From assembly GCA_944324285.1 (NCBI GenBank), contig CALUVR010000004.1, forward strand, positions 1-64,000: 64,000 bases of DNA, in the 5' to 3' direction. Of this stretch, positions 35,863-45,360 are shown piece by piece. The translations under genes and the position numbers were made by a program. Below the pieces are notes generated by a model, which saw nothing but the letters and a program-made list of their open reading frames with translations, was not told where the DNA came from and ran no database searches. Each line of letters opens with the position of its first letter. Position 1 is the stretch's first letter. This DNA comes from Candidatus Gastranaerophilales bacterium. Lineage in GTDB: Bacteria; Cyanobacteriota; Vampirovibrionia; Gastranaerophilales; Gastranaerophilaceae.

Positions 35863-35877
35863 TTTATTAATATTTAC

Positions 35878-35906
35878 TTTACATTAACGCTTGCTTTATC
35901 TATAAT
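35878..35906 (+). promoter_or_regulatory. Sigma-70 promoter of glyS
   Basis: TTTACA, 17-nt spacer, TATAAT; leader of about 27 nt. No T-box or other leader structure is visible. Confidence 0.75.
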
Positions 35907-35938
35907 TCTTTTTGAATTGATTTAACAACAGGTGAGAT

Positions 35939-38008
35939 ATGAGTAAATATTTATTAGAAGTAGGAACAGAGGAATTACCATATAGATTTATACCGCAGGC
36001 TATAGAACAGCTTCATAGCGGATTTGAAAGTTTTTTAAACAGCAATAAAATCGGGTTTGAAAAGGTTGATGTTTATGCAACTCCAAGACGTTTAGCCGTT
36101 ATTGTGAGCGGTCTTGTTGAAAAAAGCGGCGATGAAACAAAGATAGTTAAAGGTCCGATTGCAAAGATTGCTTACGATGAAAACGGAAATCTTACTAAAG
36201 CCGGCGAAGGGTTCGCTAAGAAAAACGGTGTAGAACCTTCGGATTTGTATGTTGAAGATAATTACGTTCATGCCAAAATCGTTGTTAAAGGCAAATCCAT
36301 TGTTGAACTTCTACAGGAAAATGTCCCTGTTATTTTCTCTAAACTTCAGGGCGCTCACTTTATGAGATGGGGCTATAATGACCAGAAATTCTCCCGCCCT
36401 ATAAAGTGGATTGTTTCAATTCTTGATAGAGAAGAAGTTAAAATTAAGATTATTGATAAAGAATCCTCAAATGTTTCACGCGGTCACAGGTTTGCACAGC
36501 AGAACGTAATCATAGGACATCCGGACGATTATGTTGAAATTATGCGCAACTGTTGTGTTATAGTTGACCAGAACGAAAGAAAACAAATTATTGTTGAAAA
36601 AGCAAAAGAAGAAGCCGCAAAACTCGGGGCTGAACCTTATTACACGGAGGATTTGCTTGATGAAGTTACCTTTATTACGGAATATCCGGTACCTGTTACA
36701 TGTGAATTCTCAGAAGAATACTTAAAACTTCCTGAAGAACTGGTAGTTACTGTTATGGCAGTTCATCAGAGATATTTTGCGCTCTATAAAGACGGCAAAT
36801 TAATAAATAAATTTATTACAATGACAAACTATATCGGCGATGAATTCGCAAACATCAAAGCCGGTAATGTCCGCGTAATTAAGGCTCGTCTTGATGATGC
36901 CGTATTCTTCTTTAATGAAGATACCAAAAAGCCGCTTGCAGATTACGTGGAAGAATTGAAAGGCGTAACCTTCCAGAAAGGCATGGGTTCTGTTTACGAC
37001 AAAACAAAGAGAATTATTTCACTTTCAAAAGATATCGCAAAAGAATTGAATGTTCCGTCTGTTGATATTGAAAGAACCGCGCTTCTTTGTAAAGCAGATT
37101 TGGTGACCCAGCTTGTGTTTGAATTTACGGAACTTCAAGGATACATCGGCTCTGACTATGCAAGAGTCTCAGGTGAAAATGAAAATGTAGTCGAAGGTAT
37201 TAAAGAACATTACTTCCCGCTTAATGCCGAAAGCGAAACCGCAAAAGGGCTTGAAGGTCAGATTGTCGGGATTGCGGATAAAGTTGATACAATCTGTGCA
37301 GTATTTGCTGACGGTAAAAAACCTACGGGATCTTCTGATCCGCTCGGTGTACGCCGCGCAGCTTTAGGTATTATAAGAACAATTCTTGATAACAATTTGA
37401 AGATTAATGTTGCTGACTTAATCAAAAAAGACATGCTTCTTTTACCTGTATCAATAGAAACTTCTGAAAATAAAAACGCACTTCAAAAGTTAGCTGATTC
37501 AGTGAAGAAAAATGTTGCAAGACTTGTTCCGGCGCAGTGCCCGCAGGAAATTAACGATTTCTTTGTCCAGAGATTGATAATTTTCTTAGGCGATAAATAC
37601 AGTAAAAATGTCTTAGAATCCTGCGCTTCAAATAAAAATCCGATGGAAAATTTAGCAGATTACATTGAACGCGTAAAAGTTGTTTCAACTCTTAATAATC
37701 CTGACTTATTGGAATGCGCAAATCGTGTTATCAGAATTCTGAAAGAGGATGCTAAATATCCTGTAAATAAAGATTTATTCAAAGAAGCATCCGAGGGCAT
37801 GCTTTACCGTGAAATCCAAAATGTTGAAGATAACGCTGATTATGCAACATATTTAGACCAGCTAATTTTAATCAATCCTGCTGTTGCCAAGTTCTTTGAA
37901 GATGTTCTTGTGATGGATAAGGATGAAAAAGTTAAGGAAAACCGTCTTGCATTATTAACAATGTTAAAGAAAAAATATGAAAGGCTGACAGATTTTAGTA
38001 AGTTATAA
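35939..38008 (+). CDS. glyS: Glycyl-tRNA synthetase, beta subunit
   Basis: Beta chain of the alpha2-beta2 bacterial glycyl-tRNA synthetase, which charges tRNA-Gly. 689 residues, full length. Features are LLEVGTEELPYRF at the start, YATPRRLAV, VTVMAVHQRYFAL, and the HD-like core with GIADKVDTICAVF and SDPLGVRRAALGI. The alpha subunit glyQ is not beside it, so the genes are split. It has its own promoter and a GGTGAG ribosome site. Confidence 0.97.
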   Translation: MSKYLLEVGTEELPYRFIPQAIEQLHSGFESFLNSNKIGFEKVDVYATPRRLAVIVSGLVEKSGDETKIVKGPIAKIAYDENGNLTKAGEGFAKKNGVEPSDLYVEDNYVHAKIVVKGKSIVELLQENVPVIFSKLQGAHFMRWGYNDQKFSRPIKWIVSILDREEVKIKIIDKESSNVSRGHRFAQQNVIIGHPDDYVEIMRNCCVIVDQNERKQIIVEKAKEEAAKLGAEPYYTEDLLDEVTFITEYPVPVTCEFSEEYLKLPEELVVTVMAVHQRYFALYKDGKLINKFITMTNYIGDEFANIKAGNVRVIKARLDDAVFFFNEDTKKPLADYVEELKGVTFQKGMGSVYDKTKRIISLSKDIAKELNVPSVDIERTALLCKADLVTQLVFEFTELQGYIGSDYARVSGENENVVEGIKEHYFPLNAESETAKGLEGQIVGIADKVDTICAVFADGKKPTGSSDPLGVRRAALGIIRTILDNNLKINVADLIKKDMLLLPVSIETSENKNALQKLADSVKKNVARLVPAQCPQEINDFFVQRLIIFLGDKYSKNVLESCASNKNPMENLADYIERVKVVSTLNNPDLLECANRVIRILKEDAKYPVNKDLFKEASEGMLYREIQNVEDNADYATYLDQLILINPAVAKFFEDVLVMDKDEKVKENRLALLTMLKKKYERLTDFSKL

Positions 38009-38140
38009 TGCAGGTTTTGACGTATTGTAACAAAATCTAAACAATTCACTTAAAAAAGTAAATTATTTTTTTGATGATACTTTAAAATAGTACAAGAAGG
38101 TTACAAAACAAATCCGACAATCAAATATGTAGAGGTAATT

Positions 38141-38455
38141 ATGTTAGACCGATTGAAAAATTTAAAAATAGTAAAGAAGCTGAATGAATCAATCAGCCCA
38201 AAGTTACGCTGGCTGCATTTTTCAAAAAGCGGCATTGATAAATCGTCGCCTGAATACATAAAAATGATTAGCGGAGTTGAGGATATTCAAACAAATTCTG
38301 ACGAACGCAGGCTGGAAGCAATGGTCAGAGAACAGCTCAAAGAAGAATTCCCGAATATAGAGAATATGAAATCTTATGAGCTACTTGTCGATGCAGTGAT
38401 GCATAATTTAAAGAAAAAACAGCTTCAAGCCACTGAAGACCTTGACATTGAATAG
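38141..38455 (+). CDS. Small soluble protein of unknown function
   Basis: 104 residues, charged, predicted helical, with no cysteine, membrane helix or known motif. Starts MLDRLKNLKIVKKLNESI. An AGAGG ribosome site precedes the ATG and a strong terminator follows, which together support a real gene. Confidence 0.75.
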   Translation: MLDRLKNLKIVKKLNESISPKLRWLHFSKSGIDKSSPEYIKMISGVEDIQTNSDERRLEAMVREQLKEEFPNIENMKSYELLVDAVMHNLKKKQLQATEDLDIE

Positions 38456-38492
38456 GTCACTATATAAGGAAAATCCCTTATAAAAATAAAAG

Positions 38493-38525
38493 ATAATACC
38501 CCGGCTGTGGGTATTATTTTTTTAT
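38493..38525 (+). terminator. Intrinsic terminator
   Basis: ATAATACCC / GGGTATTAT, 9-bp stem with a 7-nt loop, then a long T-run. Confidence 0.92.
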
Positions 38526-38570
38526 ATAAAACAATAAAATAAAAAACGGTACATTGAAAAACATAATATA

Positions 38571-39150
38571 TTATATCGGAAAAATTTTTAATCCTCGTCC
38601 CTTGAGGGAGAGGGTGACCGCAGGGCGGGTGAGGGGTATAATGCTACAATATTTATAATTGGGGCTTGTGCAGCCCCAACCCCTGCACTGACATTCTTTT
38701 TCTTTTTGTCGATGAAAAGCGCATTGCCGCCAGAGGGCAGAAGCATACGCTATGCGTATGCGTGCCCGTTTAACGGCGGCAAGCAAGCAAAGAAAGAATA
38801 TCGGCTAAGAAAGAACAATACGCTATATTACAGCGCTGCTTCGCAACGCAAAGACCGAATGGATGTCGTTAAACGCTGACGCATTTAACCTTTTAGCCTC
38901 ACTACCGCACTTCGTGCACGTTCGGCAACCTGCCTACGGCAGGTATGAATCCCACCTGCCCCCCTTTACAAAGGGGGTAAAAAGCATCCCTTGTAAAGGA
39001 GGTGGCGCCAAGCGCCGGAGGGTTTTAAAGCGAGCGTGCGGCTCTGCCGCGATAGCGAGCAAAAGAGGTTGAAGGCTCTGCCTTCAACTACAACCATTTG
39101 ATTTCGCGTCGCAAAGCGACGCTGTAACGATTGCGTTTTTCTCTTTCTTT
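38571..39150. repeat. Repeat-rich spacer before the ACT-like gene
   Basis: No gene is supported. Units include CCCTTGAGGGAGAGGGTGACC, an 8-bp palindrome GCATACGC-TAT-GCGTATGC (about 38742-38760), CCTACGGCAGG, and GGAGGTGGCGCCAAGCGCCGG (about 38999-39019), the same unit as near 26.94 kb. G+C content is higher than in neighbouring genes. Open frames here have no ribosome sites. Confidence 0.75.
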
Positions 39151-39151
39151 G

Positions 39152-39198
39152 GTTCATTTCTTTCTCTTTTACCCGCAATAAAAGAGAAAGAAATGAAC
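39152..39198. repeat. 20-bp perfect inverted repeat
   Basis: GTTCATTTCTTTCTCTTTTA at 39152-39171 and its exact complement at 39179-39198, around a 7-base loop. There is no T-run, and it lies about 50 bases before the next start codon. It could be a hairpin end of the repeat block. Confidence 0.9.
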
Positions 39199-39247
39199 AC
39201 ATACAAATAACATATATTATGTGATAAGAATACAGAAAGGAGAAAAT

Positions 39248-39481
39248 ATGACAACAATTATCGGTGTCAAATTAACAGACAGAGCCGAAAGCTCCCTTGA
39301 ATTTCAACAAATTCTCACTAAGTACGGATGTTCAATAAGAACCCGTATCGGACTTCATCATACAGAAAACGGAGTTTGCACAAATAACGGCATTGTGCTT
39401 CTTGACCTCGATGAAAATGCTACTGATTTAATAAAAGAACTTTCCGAGCACTGGGAAGTCAAGACTATGCAATTTGACTAA
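39248..39481 (+). CDS. ACT-like small protein (TM1266 / iron-only hydrogenase system regulator type)
   Basis: 77 residues from the ATG after GAAAGGAG. The pattern (IIGVKLTDR, then LTKYGCSIRTRIGLHH, then GIVLLDL) resembles the ferredoxin-like TM1266 family often annotated as iron-only hydrogenase system regulators. No hydrogenase gene is in the window, so a role in hydrogen metabolism is only suggested. Two cysteines are present. Confidence 0.7.
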   Translation: MTTIIGVKLTDRAESSLEFQQILTKYGCSIRTRIGLHHTENGVCTNNGIVLLDLDENATDLIKELSEHWEVKTMQFD

Positions 39482-39509
39482 AATGTAATTATAAACTATT
39501 ATAGTACGT

Positions 39510-41129
39510 ATGAAAACAGAAGCAGAACGTTTGAAAAAAAAGCTTACCTACCAGCCTTTGCTTGACAAAATCGCAAATGGAGATAAACTTTTTAAGGAAC
39601 AAAAGTACACAGAAGCTATAGACGTATTTAAAGAAGCTCTGTCAGAAATTGATAAGTCTTATGAATATAATATATGTGAACTCTATAGAAAAATCGGTAA
39701 CTGCTATTACCGCCTGAAAGATAGGGATTTAGCCTGCGAAGCGTTTGAAAATACCCTTAAATATTGCACAACAAACGCAAGCGTCTATTCTATGCTTGGC
39801 TATATGTGCTACTATTCAGATAATGAAAAAAGCATCAGATATTATTCAAAAGCTCTTTCTCTAAAACCTCTGCCGAATTGTGTTTCAAGTATCTGCCTTA
39901 CTATGCTTAAATCAGATAAATATTCCCAGAAAGAGCTGAAAGAAGCCATAGAATACGAAATAAACCGTTATAGACCATACGTATTAAAGGACGATAAACC
40001 TTTTGAATATTCTGTGCCGCAAAATCCAAATAAAAAATTGCATATAGGCTATATGTCCTCTGATTTTCACTGTCACGCTATGATGCAGTTTATTTTGCCG
40101 CTTTTGGAATATCATAATCAAAAGAAATTTAATTTTACGCTTTATGCATGTTCCCCGAAACAGGATTCCACTACAGAGCGGATTAAACGTACCGGAATGA
40201 GGTTTGAAGATTGTTCAAAGTTAACGGAAAAAGAACTTGCCCAAAAAATTCACGATGACGGTGTTGATATTCTCGTCGATTTAGGCGGTTATACCCACTG
40301 CAGATGCTTTGCTCTGTATTATAAACCTGCGCCTCTGATTATGCAGTATCTGGGGTTTGTAAATACAATGGGGATGAAAGAGATTGATTATATTTTTGCG
40401 GATGAATTTGTTATTCCGAAAAATATTGCTAAATATTATACGGAAAAACCTCTTTATTTGAAATCAGGAATGCACAGATTTGATTTTAATAATGCCAGAA
40501 TACAGCTTCCAGATATAAATGAGCTTCCATACTATTCAAACGGCTATATAACATTCGGCAGTTTTAACTGTCCTTCTAAAATAAATGATTACACAATAGG
40601 TCTGTGGGCAAAAGTTCTGCAAAATGTACCGAATTCAAAGCTTCTTATCTACAGAACCCAGATGACGGAAAAAATTATTAACAAATTTAAAAAGAAGTTT
40701 GCTGAGTACGGTATAGGTGACAATCGTGTGATATATCAAAATGAACATTGTAAAGGAATTCATTTTAATGCATATAAAATGGCTGATATAGCACTTGATA
40801 CAACTCCGTTTAACGGTCTTACAATAACACTTGAATTGATATCTATGGGGATTCCGGTAGTCACTCTTGTCGGGCAGAGCATGCAATCACGCGGCTGCGC
40901 TCATATTAACCACGAATTAAAACTGAATGATTTGATTGCCGAAAATGAGAGTGAATATATAATAAAAGCGCAGGCACTTGCCAATGATATCAAAAAACTT
41001 GACTACTACCGTCATCATTTGCGGGATATTTTGAATAAATCGCCACTGAGGCGTGACGCCAAAGGGTTTGCAAAGTGTGTGGAAGATGCATACACTAAAG
41101 CGTGGAAGGATTATTGTAAATCTTTGTAA
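39510..41129 (+). CDS. TPR protein with GT41 (O-GlcNAc transferase-like) glycosyltransferase domain
   Basis: 539 residues. Two or three tetratricopeptide repeats fill about residues 20-125, followed by a GT41/SPINDLY-type catalytic domain from about 175. Signatures include IGYMSSDFHCHAM (residues 179-191, the motif of the active-site histidine), DILVDLGGYTH, ITFGSFNCPSKI and DTTPFNGLTITLELISMGIPVVTL. In eukaryotes and some bacteria this fold adds GlcNAc to Ser/Thr of proteins; the bacterial substrate here is unknown. It is probably cytoplasmic. A nucleotidase gene follows 51 bases later. Confidence 0.92.
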   Translation: MKTEAERLKKKLTYQPLLDKIANGDKLFKEQKYTEAIDVFKEALSEIDKSYEYNICELYRKIGNCYYRLKDRDLACEAFENTLKYCTTNASVYSMLGYMCYYSDNEKSIRYYSKALSLKPLPNCVSSICLTMLKSDKYSQKELKEAIEYEINRYRPYVLKDDKPFEYSVPQNPNKKLHIGYMSSDFHCHAMMQFILPLLEYHNQKKFNFTLYACSPKQDSTTERIKRTGMRFEDCSKLTEKELAQKIHDDGVDILVDLGGYTHCRCFALYYKPAPLIMQYLGFVNTMGMKEIDYIFADEFVIPKNIAKYYTEKPLYLKSGMHRFDFNNARIQLPDINELPYYSNGYITFGSFNCPSKINDYTIGLWAKVLQNVPNSKLLIYRTQMTEKIINKFKKKFAEYGIGDNRVIYQNEHCKGIHFNAYKMADIALDTTPFNGLTITLELISMGIPVVTLVGQSMQSRGCAHINHELKLNDLIAENESEYIIKAQALANDIKKLDYYRHHLRDILNKSPLRRDAKGFAKCVEDAYTKAWKDYCKSL

Positions 41130-41147
41130 ACCAAAGCGCAAAAAATA

Positions 41148-41182
41148 ATTTTCAGGAACCTTAATGTTAAGGGACTGAAAAT
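41148..41182 (+). promoter_or_regulatory. Hairpin enclosing the ribosome site and start codon of the nucleotidase gene
   Basis: The outer stem ATTTTCAG/CTGAAAAT includes the first two bases of the start codon. The inner stem CCTTA/TAAGG contains the AAGGG ribosome site. Both would be hidden when folded, so translation may be switched by temperature, a protein or a ligand. Translation from the preceding gene ends 19 bases before the hairpin. Confidence 0.5.
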
Positions 41183-42749
41183 GATTAATCCTTTGATTAC
41201 ATCACAATCGTCAAATTTAATATCCCGAAATAACAGGCAGAACTATTCCAACCCAAAAAATCCGCCGATTAGTTCAGACTATACCCGCACAAGTATATTT
41301 TACGTTAACGACTATCACGGCAGAGCAATAAATATGGAGCGAACAATAACGGCTTCAAATGAGTTTGACAGATTTGTCCCATCGCAGCCGACAGATAAGC
41401 TTAAACTGGCATCCGGCGATATTATGCTTGGAGAAGATTCTTTGATAAATAAAGTCGCAGCAACATTTTTAAGAATTATCGGTGTTACGGCGTCTGCTGT
41501 GGGAAATCACGAATGTGATACTAATCCTGCTGAAATAAACAATCTGTTTCCTCATCTTTCATATACCCTTCTTGCCTGCAATTTGAAGTCAAAAGATGAA
41601 AACGACGATTTTCATAAATATATAAAGTCCTCAATTATAGAAGAGCATAATGGTAATAAATACGGGATTATCGGGACTATTCCGTCTGATTTATTGACAA
41701 GATTAAAGTATGCGGATGTCTTGAGAGAGAAGGATATAGAACCTGCGAGTATTGAAGAAACCATACAAATGGTTCAATCAGAAGTTGATAAATTGAGGGC
41801 GCAGGGGGTAAATAAAATAATCCTTTTATCCCATAGCGGTTACGGATATGACATGAAGATAGCAGAGCAGACCGACGGTATTGATGTTATCCTTGGCGGG
41901 CATTCCCATAACCTTTTGAAAGATATTAAGGAAAACATAAATCTTTTGAAATCAAAAAGCGGCGAGCCTGTAATTATTACGCAAGCGGGTCGCGACGGCA
42001 GAAACTTCGGCGTTTTAAACCTTGAATTTGACAGTAACGGAATTATCACAAAAGCTCAGAATAACGTTGCGACAACACGAATATTCAGCCGTAACGCACC
42101 GGCAAGACACGTATTTGATATGATATTAGGTAAACCTGAAGTCGTCGGACATGTTAGAACCGCACCTCCTATAATGCAAAATGATTTGATAGATCCGAGT
42201 CCTCTTGCAAACTTTGTGCTTGATGCCGTGAGGGAAGATACAGGTGCTGAAGTTGCTATAATTTCAGCTGCTCTCCTTCGCGGAAGTTTGGAAAAAGGAA
42301 GGGTTGATACTAGGACGATTTCTGAATTATCTCCTTTTAAAAATAAAATTGTAAATGTATATTATACTGAAAAAGAACTTGTTGACGCTATAAAATTTGC
42401 AGCGCATTCGTTCTCAAATCAGAGTAATAAACCGGGGCTGATATACGTATCCGGTTTAAAATACACCGTTTCAAAAGATGGTAAAATAAAGGAGATTAAA
42501 TTTGTCCGAAAAGACGGAACAGAAGAGAATATAGATGTAAACAATCCTCGTAAAGATAAAAAGTATCTGGTTTCCGTGAACGATTATATTGCAGCAGGCG
42601 GGGACAATTTTAGTATGCTTAATAAGATTAAGCAGGCAGAGAAAGTATTTGATTACGATTTGACAAAGTGTGTAGAGGATTACTTCCGCCGGCATCCGGA
42701 ACCAGTTGATATAGTGGACGACGGCAGAATAAAAGTTGTCGATGAATAG
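41181..42749 (+). CDS. 5'-nucleotidase / UDP-sugar hydrolase family protein
   Basis: 522 residues with a calcineurin-like metallophosphoesterase domain and a 5'-nucleotidase C-terminal domain. Metal ligands are visible: Asp44 and His46 in NDYHG, Asp80 in SGD, GNHE (Asn109-His110), LSHSGYGYD and GGHSH. The C-terminal domain has VNDYIAAGGDNF. UshA-type enzymes act in the periplasm, but no signal peptide is present here; the first 35 residues are polar and Asn-rich. It could act inside the cell or use another export route. Confidence 0.9.
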   Translation: MINPLITSQSSNLISRNNRQNYSNPKNPPISSDYTRTSIFYVNDYHGRAINMERTITASNEFDRFVPSQPTDKLKLASGDIMLGEDSLINKVAATFLRIIGVTASAVGNHECDTNPAEINNLFPHLSYTLLACNLKSKDENDDFHKYIKSSIIEEHNGNKYGIIGTIPSDLLTRLKYADVLREKDIEPASIEETIQMVQSEVDKLRAQGVNKIILLSHSGYGYDMKIAEQTDGIDVILGGHSHNLLKDIKENINLLKSKSGEPVIITQAGRDGRNFGVLNLEFDSNGIITKAQNNVATTRIFSRNAPARHVFDMILGKPEVVGHVRTAPPIMQNDLIDPSPLANFVLDAVREDTGAEVAIISAALLRGSLEKGRVDTRTISELSPFKNKIVNVYYTEKELVDAIKFAAHSFSNQSNKPGLIYVSGLKYTVSKDGKIKEIKFVRKDGTEENIDVNNPRKDKKYLVSVNDYIAAGGDNFSMLNKIKQAEKVFDYDLTKCVEDYFRRHPEPVDIVDDGRIKVVDE

Positions 42750-42764
42750 AGGTTTTGTTTAACT

Positions 42765-42796
42765 AAAAAGGCTGCTTCGACAGAAGCAGCCTTTTT
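42765..42796. terminator. Bidirectional terminator between the nucleotidase gene and fba
   Basis: AAAAAGGCTGCTTC / GAAGCAGCCTTTTT, a perfect 14-bp stem with a 4-base loop; T-runs on both strands serve the two convergent genes. Confidence 0.93.
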
Positions 42797-42817
42797 AAAA
42801 TTTGACTTATTCTAAAA

Positions 42818-43777
42818 CTAGTCTTTAGCGTGACCTGCAGTTCCGAGAACGTCGCGCATTTTGTGCATAACCATTTCTTTAACTGCAGTTCTTCCAGGAC
42901 CCATGTATTCTCTAGGGTCGAATTTTTCAGGGTGTTCAATAAAGAATTCTCTGATAGTTGAAGTCATTGCAAGTCTTAAATCAGTATCAATGTTGATTTT
43001 TGCAACGCCGTGTTTAGAAGCGTAGTTAAGCATATCTTCCGGAACGCCCTGTGCATCAGGAAGCTGTCCGCCATATTTATTACATTTAGCAACAAATTCA
43101 GCAGGAACTGAAGATGAGCCGTGTAAAACGAGCGGATAGTCATATCCAACAGCTTCATTAACAGCTTTTTTAATTGCCGCAAGTCTTTCAAAGTCTAATT
43201 TAGCTTCGCCTTTGAATTTGTAAGCGCCGTGAGAAGTACCGATAGCTACAGCCAATGAATCGCAGCCTGTTTCTTTTACAAATCTTGCAGCTTCTTCAGG
43301 ATCTGTATAAGTTGAATCTTTAGCGTGAACTTTAACATCATCTTCAACACCGGCTAATTTACCGAGTTCAGCTTCAACAGAAACACCGCGCGGATGAGCG
43401 TAATCAACAACCTGTTTTGTTAATTTGATATTTTCTTCCAATGGGAATCTTGAACCGTCAATCATAACTGATGAGAAACCGCCATCGATACAAGCTTTAC
43501 AAATTTCAAAATCAGCACCGTGGTCTAAGTGTAAAGCGATAGGTACTGTAGTTGTAGCTAACGCAGCTTCAACCAATTTGATTAAGTAAGTCTGGTTAGC
43601 GTATTTTCTTGCACCTGCAGAAACCTGTAAAATAATAGGTGATTGAGTTTCTTCAGCAGCTTCTGCAATACCCTGCAAAATTTCCATGTTGTTAACGTTG
43701 TAAGCACCGATAGCATAACCGCCTGCGAGTGCTTTTTTGAACATTTCTCCTGTTCCAACTAATTTTCTTTCACTCAT
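42818..43777 (-). CDS. fba: Fructose-bisphosphate aldolase, class II
   Basis: Zinc-dependent glycolytic aldolase, 319 residues. Features: ALAGGYAIGAYNVNN, the zinc-binding HLDHG, YPLVLHGSSSVP and KINIDTDLRLA. Codon use is biased towards a small set, as in gap, in keeping with high expression. AGAAGGAG precedes the ATG. Confidence 0.97.
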   Translation of the reverse strand: MSERKLVGTGEMFKKALAGGYAIGAYNVNNMEILQGIAEAAEETQSPIILQVSAGARKYANQTYLIKLVEAALATTTVPIALHLDHGADFEICKACIDGGFSSVMIDGSRFPLEENIKLTKQVVDYAHPRGVSVEAELGKLAGVEDDVKVHAKDSTYTDPEEAARFVKETGCDSLAVAIGTSHGAYKFKGEAKLDFERLAAIKKAVNEAVGYDYPLVLHGSSSVPAEFVAKCNKYGGQLPDAQGVPEDMLNYASKHGVAKINIDTDLRLAMTSTIREFFIEHPEKFDPREYMGPGRTAVKEMVMHKMRDVLGTAGHAKD

Positions 43778-43967
43778 TTGAGTTCTCCTTCTTTTTTATT
43801 CATTTACCGATAATGTCGGACTTTTTTATATTTATGCCAGAGGCTAATGTCTGTGTAAATATCATACACACATGTAAATTACAACAAAAAAAGAATTAAT
43901 ACAAGATGGCGTGTAAGGTGCTACTTTTATAGTAAATATTAAGAAAGATTAAAATCATATATACTAT
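43778..43967. other. Divergent spacer between fba and the tagged protein gene
   Basis: AT-rich, no gene seen. It holds the fba promoter; the promoter of the plus-strand gene follows directly. Confidence 0.6.
43856..43884 (-). promoter_or_regulatory. Candidate promoter of fba
   Basis: Minus strand: TTGTAA, 17-nt spacer, TATTTA. An alternative reading shifted by three bases gives TTGTTG-N17-TGATAT. Confidence 0.5.
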
Positions 43968-43996
43968 TTTACAAAACACTAAAAGCCTGATATAAT
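43968..43996 (+). promoter_or_regulatory. Strong extended -10 promoter
   Basis: TTTACA, 17-nt spacer, TATAAT preceded by TGA (TGnTATAAT). The 5' leader would be about 108 nt, long for this window. Confidence 0.75.
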
Positions 43997-44110
43997 CAAG
44001 CAAAAAAGGGGAAGATGAAGTAAGTATATAATCTTTAGGTATCAAAATTTTGAATGCCTTATTTTTATATGCATAATCGTATATTTTTTTGCTAAAAATG
44101 GAGTAAGAAT

Positions 44111-45265
44111 ATGGCTATATCACCTATCAGTAATGCATTAACAAGAAATTATAATGTAGGGTTTAACGGGAATAATAAAAAATCAGGAAACAGAGGAAAT
44201 AATGTTTCACATAATGTGACTTCGTTTGTAAAAGCGGCACCTCTTGCGGCGGTTATTGCGATGAGTCCTTTGACAACACAAAATATTCAGGCATTAGATA
44301 AGCTTCCAAATACTGCGCATACAACACTTGTGTATAACAATAATGCTAATGCTATTGACGATATTAGACAGTCCGGAAATATCATTTCGCATAAAGAGTT
44401 TGAAGATGCAACTGATCTGGGCTTGAGCGCGGATGTTAACTTGATAAAAAATCCGAAAGGTGCTGAAACGAAAAACAGTGTTGAAGTTTTCGTTTCAAGT
44501 CAGGATGACAGAATATACGATTTAGGCGGTTTGCAAGGCAAGGTAAGAGGTCTTGTAAATGTCACTTATGAAATTTACGGTGATGACGGAAATGAATACG
44601 GAAAATTCAGAATTAGACAGTTTCTGGTAGAGGATAAGAACAATCCGGGTGATATCTACAATGTGACTGCGTCAAAGGTTTCTGATTATATTGAATCAAT
44701 TGTTAATGACCCTAAATACGAAACCGGTATAGAAACTTTAAATTTAACACGTAAAATCAGACCGTCTGTAAGTACTGGATTTCAGAATGTTCCGACCGAT
44801 CCTTCCTGGATGGAAAAAGCCAAAAAAACTTTCACAAATTTCGGAAAAGAAATTGTGACAGCGGAAGTTCAGGGTGATTACGGTACTTACCAGCTTGTCG
44901 GATATTCAACAGACGGAAATGATGACGATTTTGAAGTTCTGACGATAGGAAAACTGGGTGAATACGAAGGTATCAGAGCTATGGTTGGTCCTGAAATGAA
45001 AGTGGATGGCATAAGAGATATTAATTCACAATTCTTCAGCTATGATATTTTTGACAGCATGGACTATAGTCAGGTTAATATAAGTAAAGAAGGCGTCGGC
45101 AAATTCGCAATTATGGATGATGGACTTGTGAAGGCATTGCGTAATGCTATGGGAGCACCTCAATTTAATAATGCGTATAAAGTTGACTCAAACATTGAAC
45201 ACATCCTTGTTATGCCGTCAGGTTTGATTTCAAAACTTAATTATCAGGAAGGACTGACAAAGTAG
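44111..45265 (+). CDS. Protein of unknown function with N-terminal F-N-G tag
   Basis: 384 residues beginning MAISPISNALTRNYNVGFNG, then a polar stretch, then a hydrophobic segment (KAAPLAAVIAMSPL, about residues 42-55). The rest is soluble and acidic with no cysteine. No domain recognised. It has a strong promoter, a GGAG ribosome site and a 1019-residue gene downstream in the same direction with no terminator between, so the two may form an operon. Confidence 0.85.
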   Translation: MAISPISNALTRNYNVGFNGNNKKSGNRGNNVSHNVTSFVKAAPLAAVIAMSPLTTQNIQALDKLPNTAHTTLVYNNNANAIDDIRQSGNIISHKEFEDATDLGLSADVNLIKNPKGAETKNSVEVFVSSQDDRIYDLGGLQGKVRGLVNVTYEIYGDDGNEYGKFRIRQFLVEDKNNPGDIYNVTASKVSDYIESIVNDPKYETGIETLNLTRKIRPSVSTGFQNVPTDPSWMEKAKKTFTNFGKEIVTAEVQGDYGTYQLVGYSTDGNDDDFEVLTIGKLGEYEGIRAMVGPEMKVDGIRDINSQFFSYDIFDSMDYSQVNISKEGVGKFAIMDDGLVKALRNAMGAPQFNNAYKVDSNIEHILVMPSGLISKLNYQEGLTK

Positions 45266-45360
45266 AAATTTATATTAACAAATGTAAATTTTTATAAGCA
45301 TGTTGAAATCAGCAAATTTAGTATGTTTTTACATGGATAGGTACAAAAACTAAGAGAGAA

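Noticed and set aside
35863-35938. T-box leader before glyS
   Set aside because: The leader is under 35 nt with no stem I or terminator pair.
38863-39202. Short frames on both strands in the 38.6-39.2 kb block
   Set aside because: They follow repeat units and palindromes, without ribosome sites; G+C bias explains the open frames.
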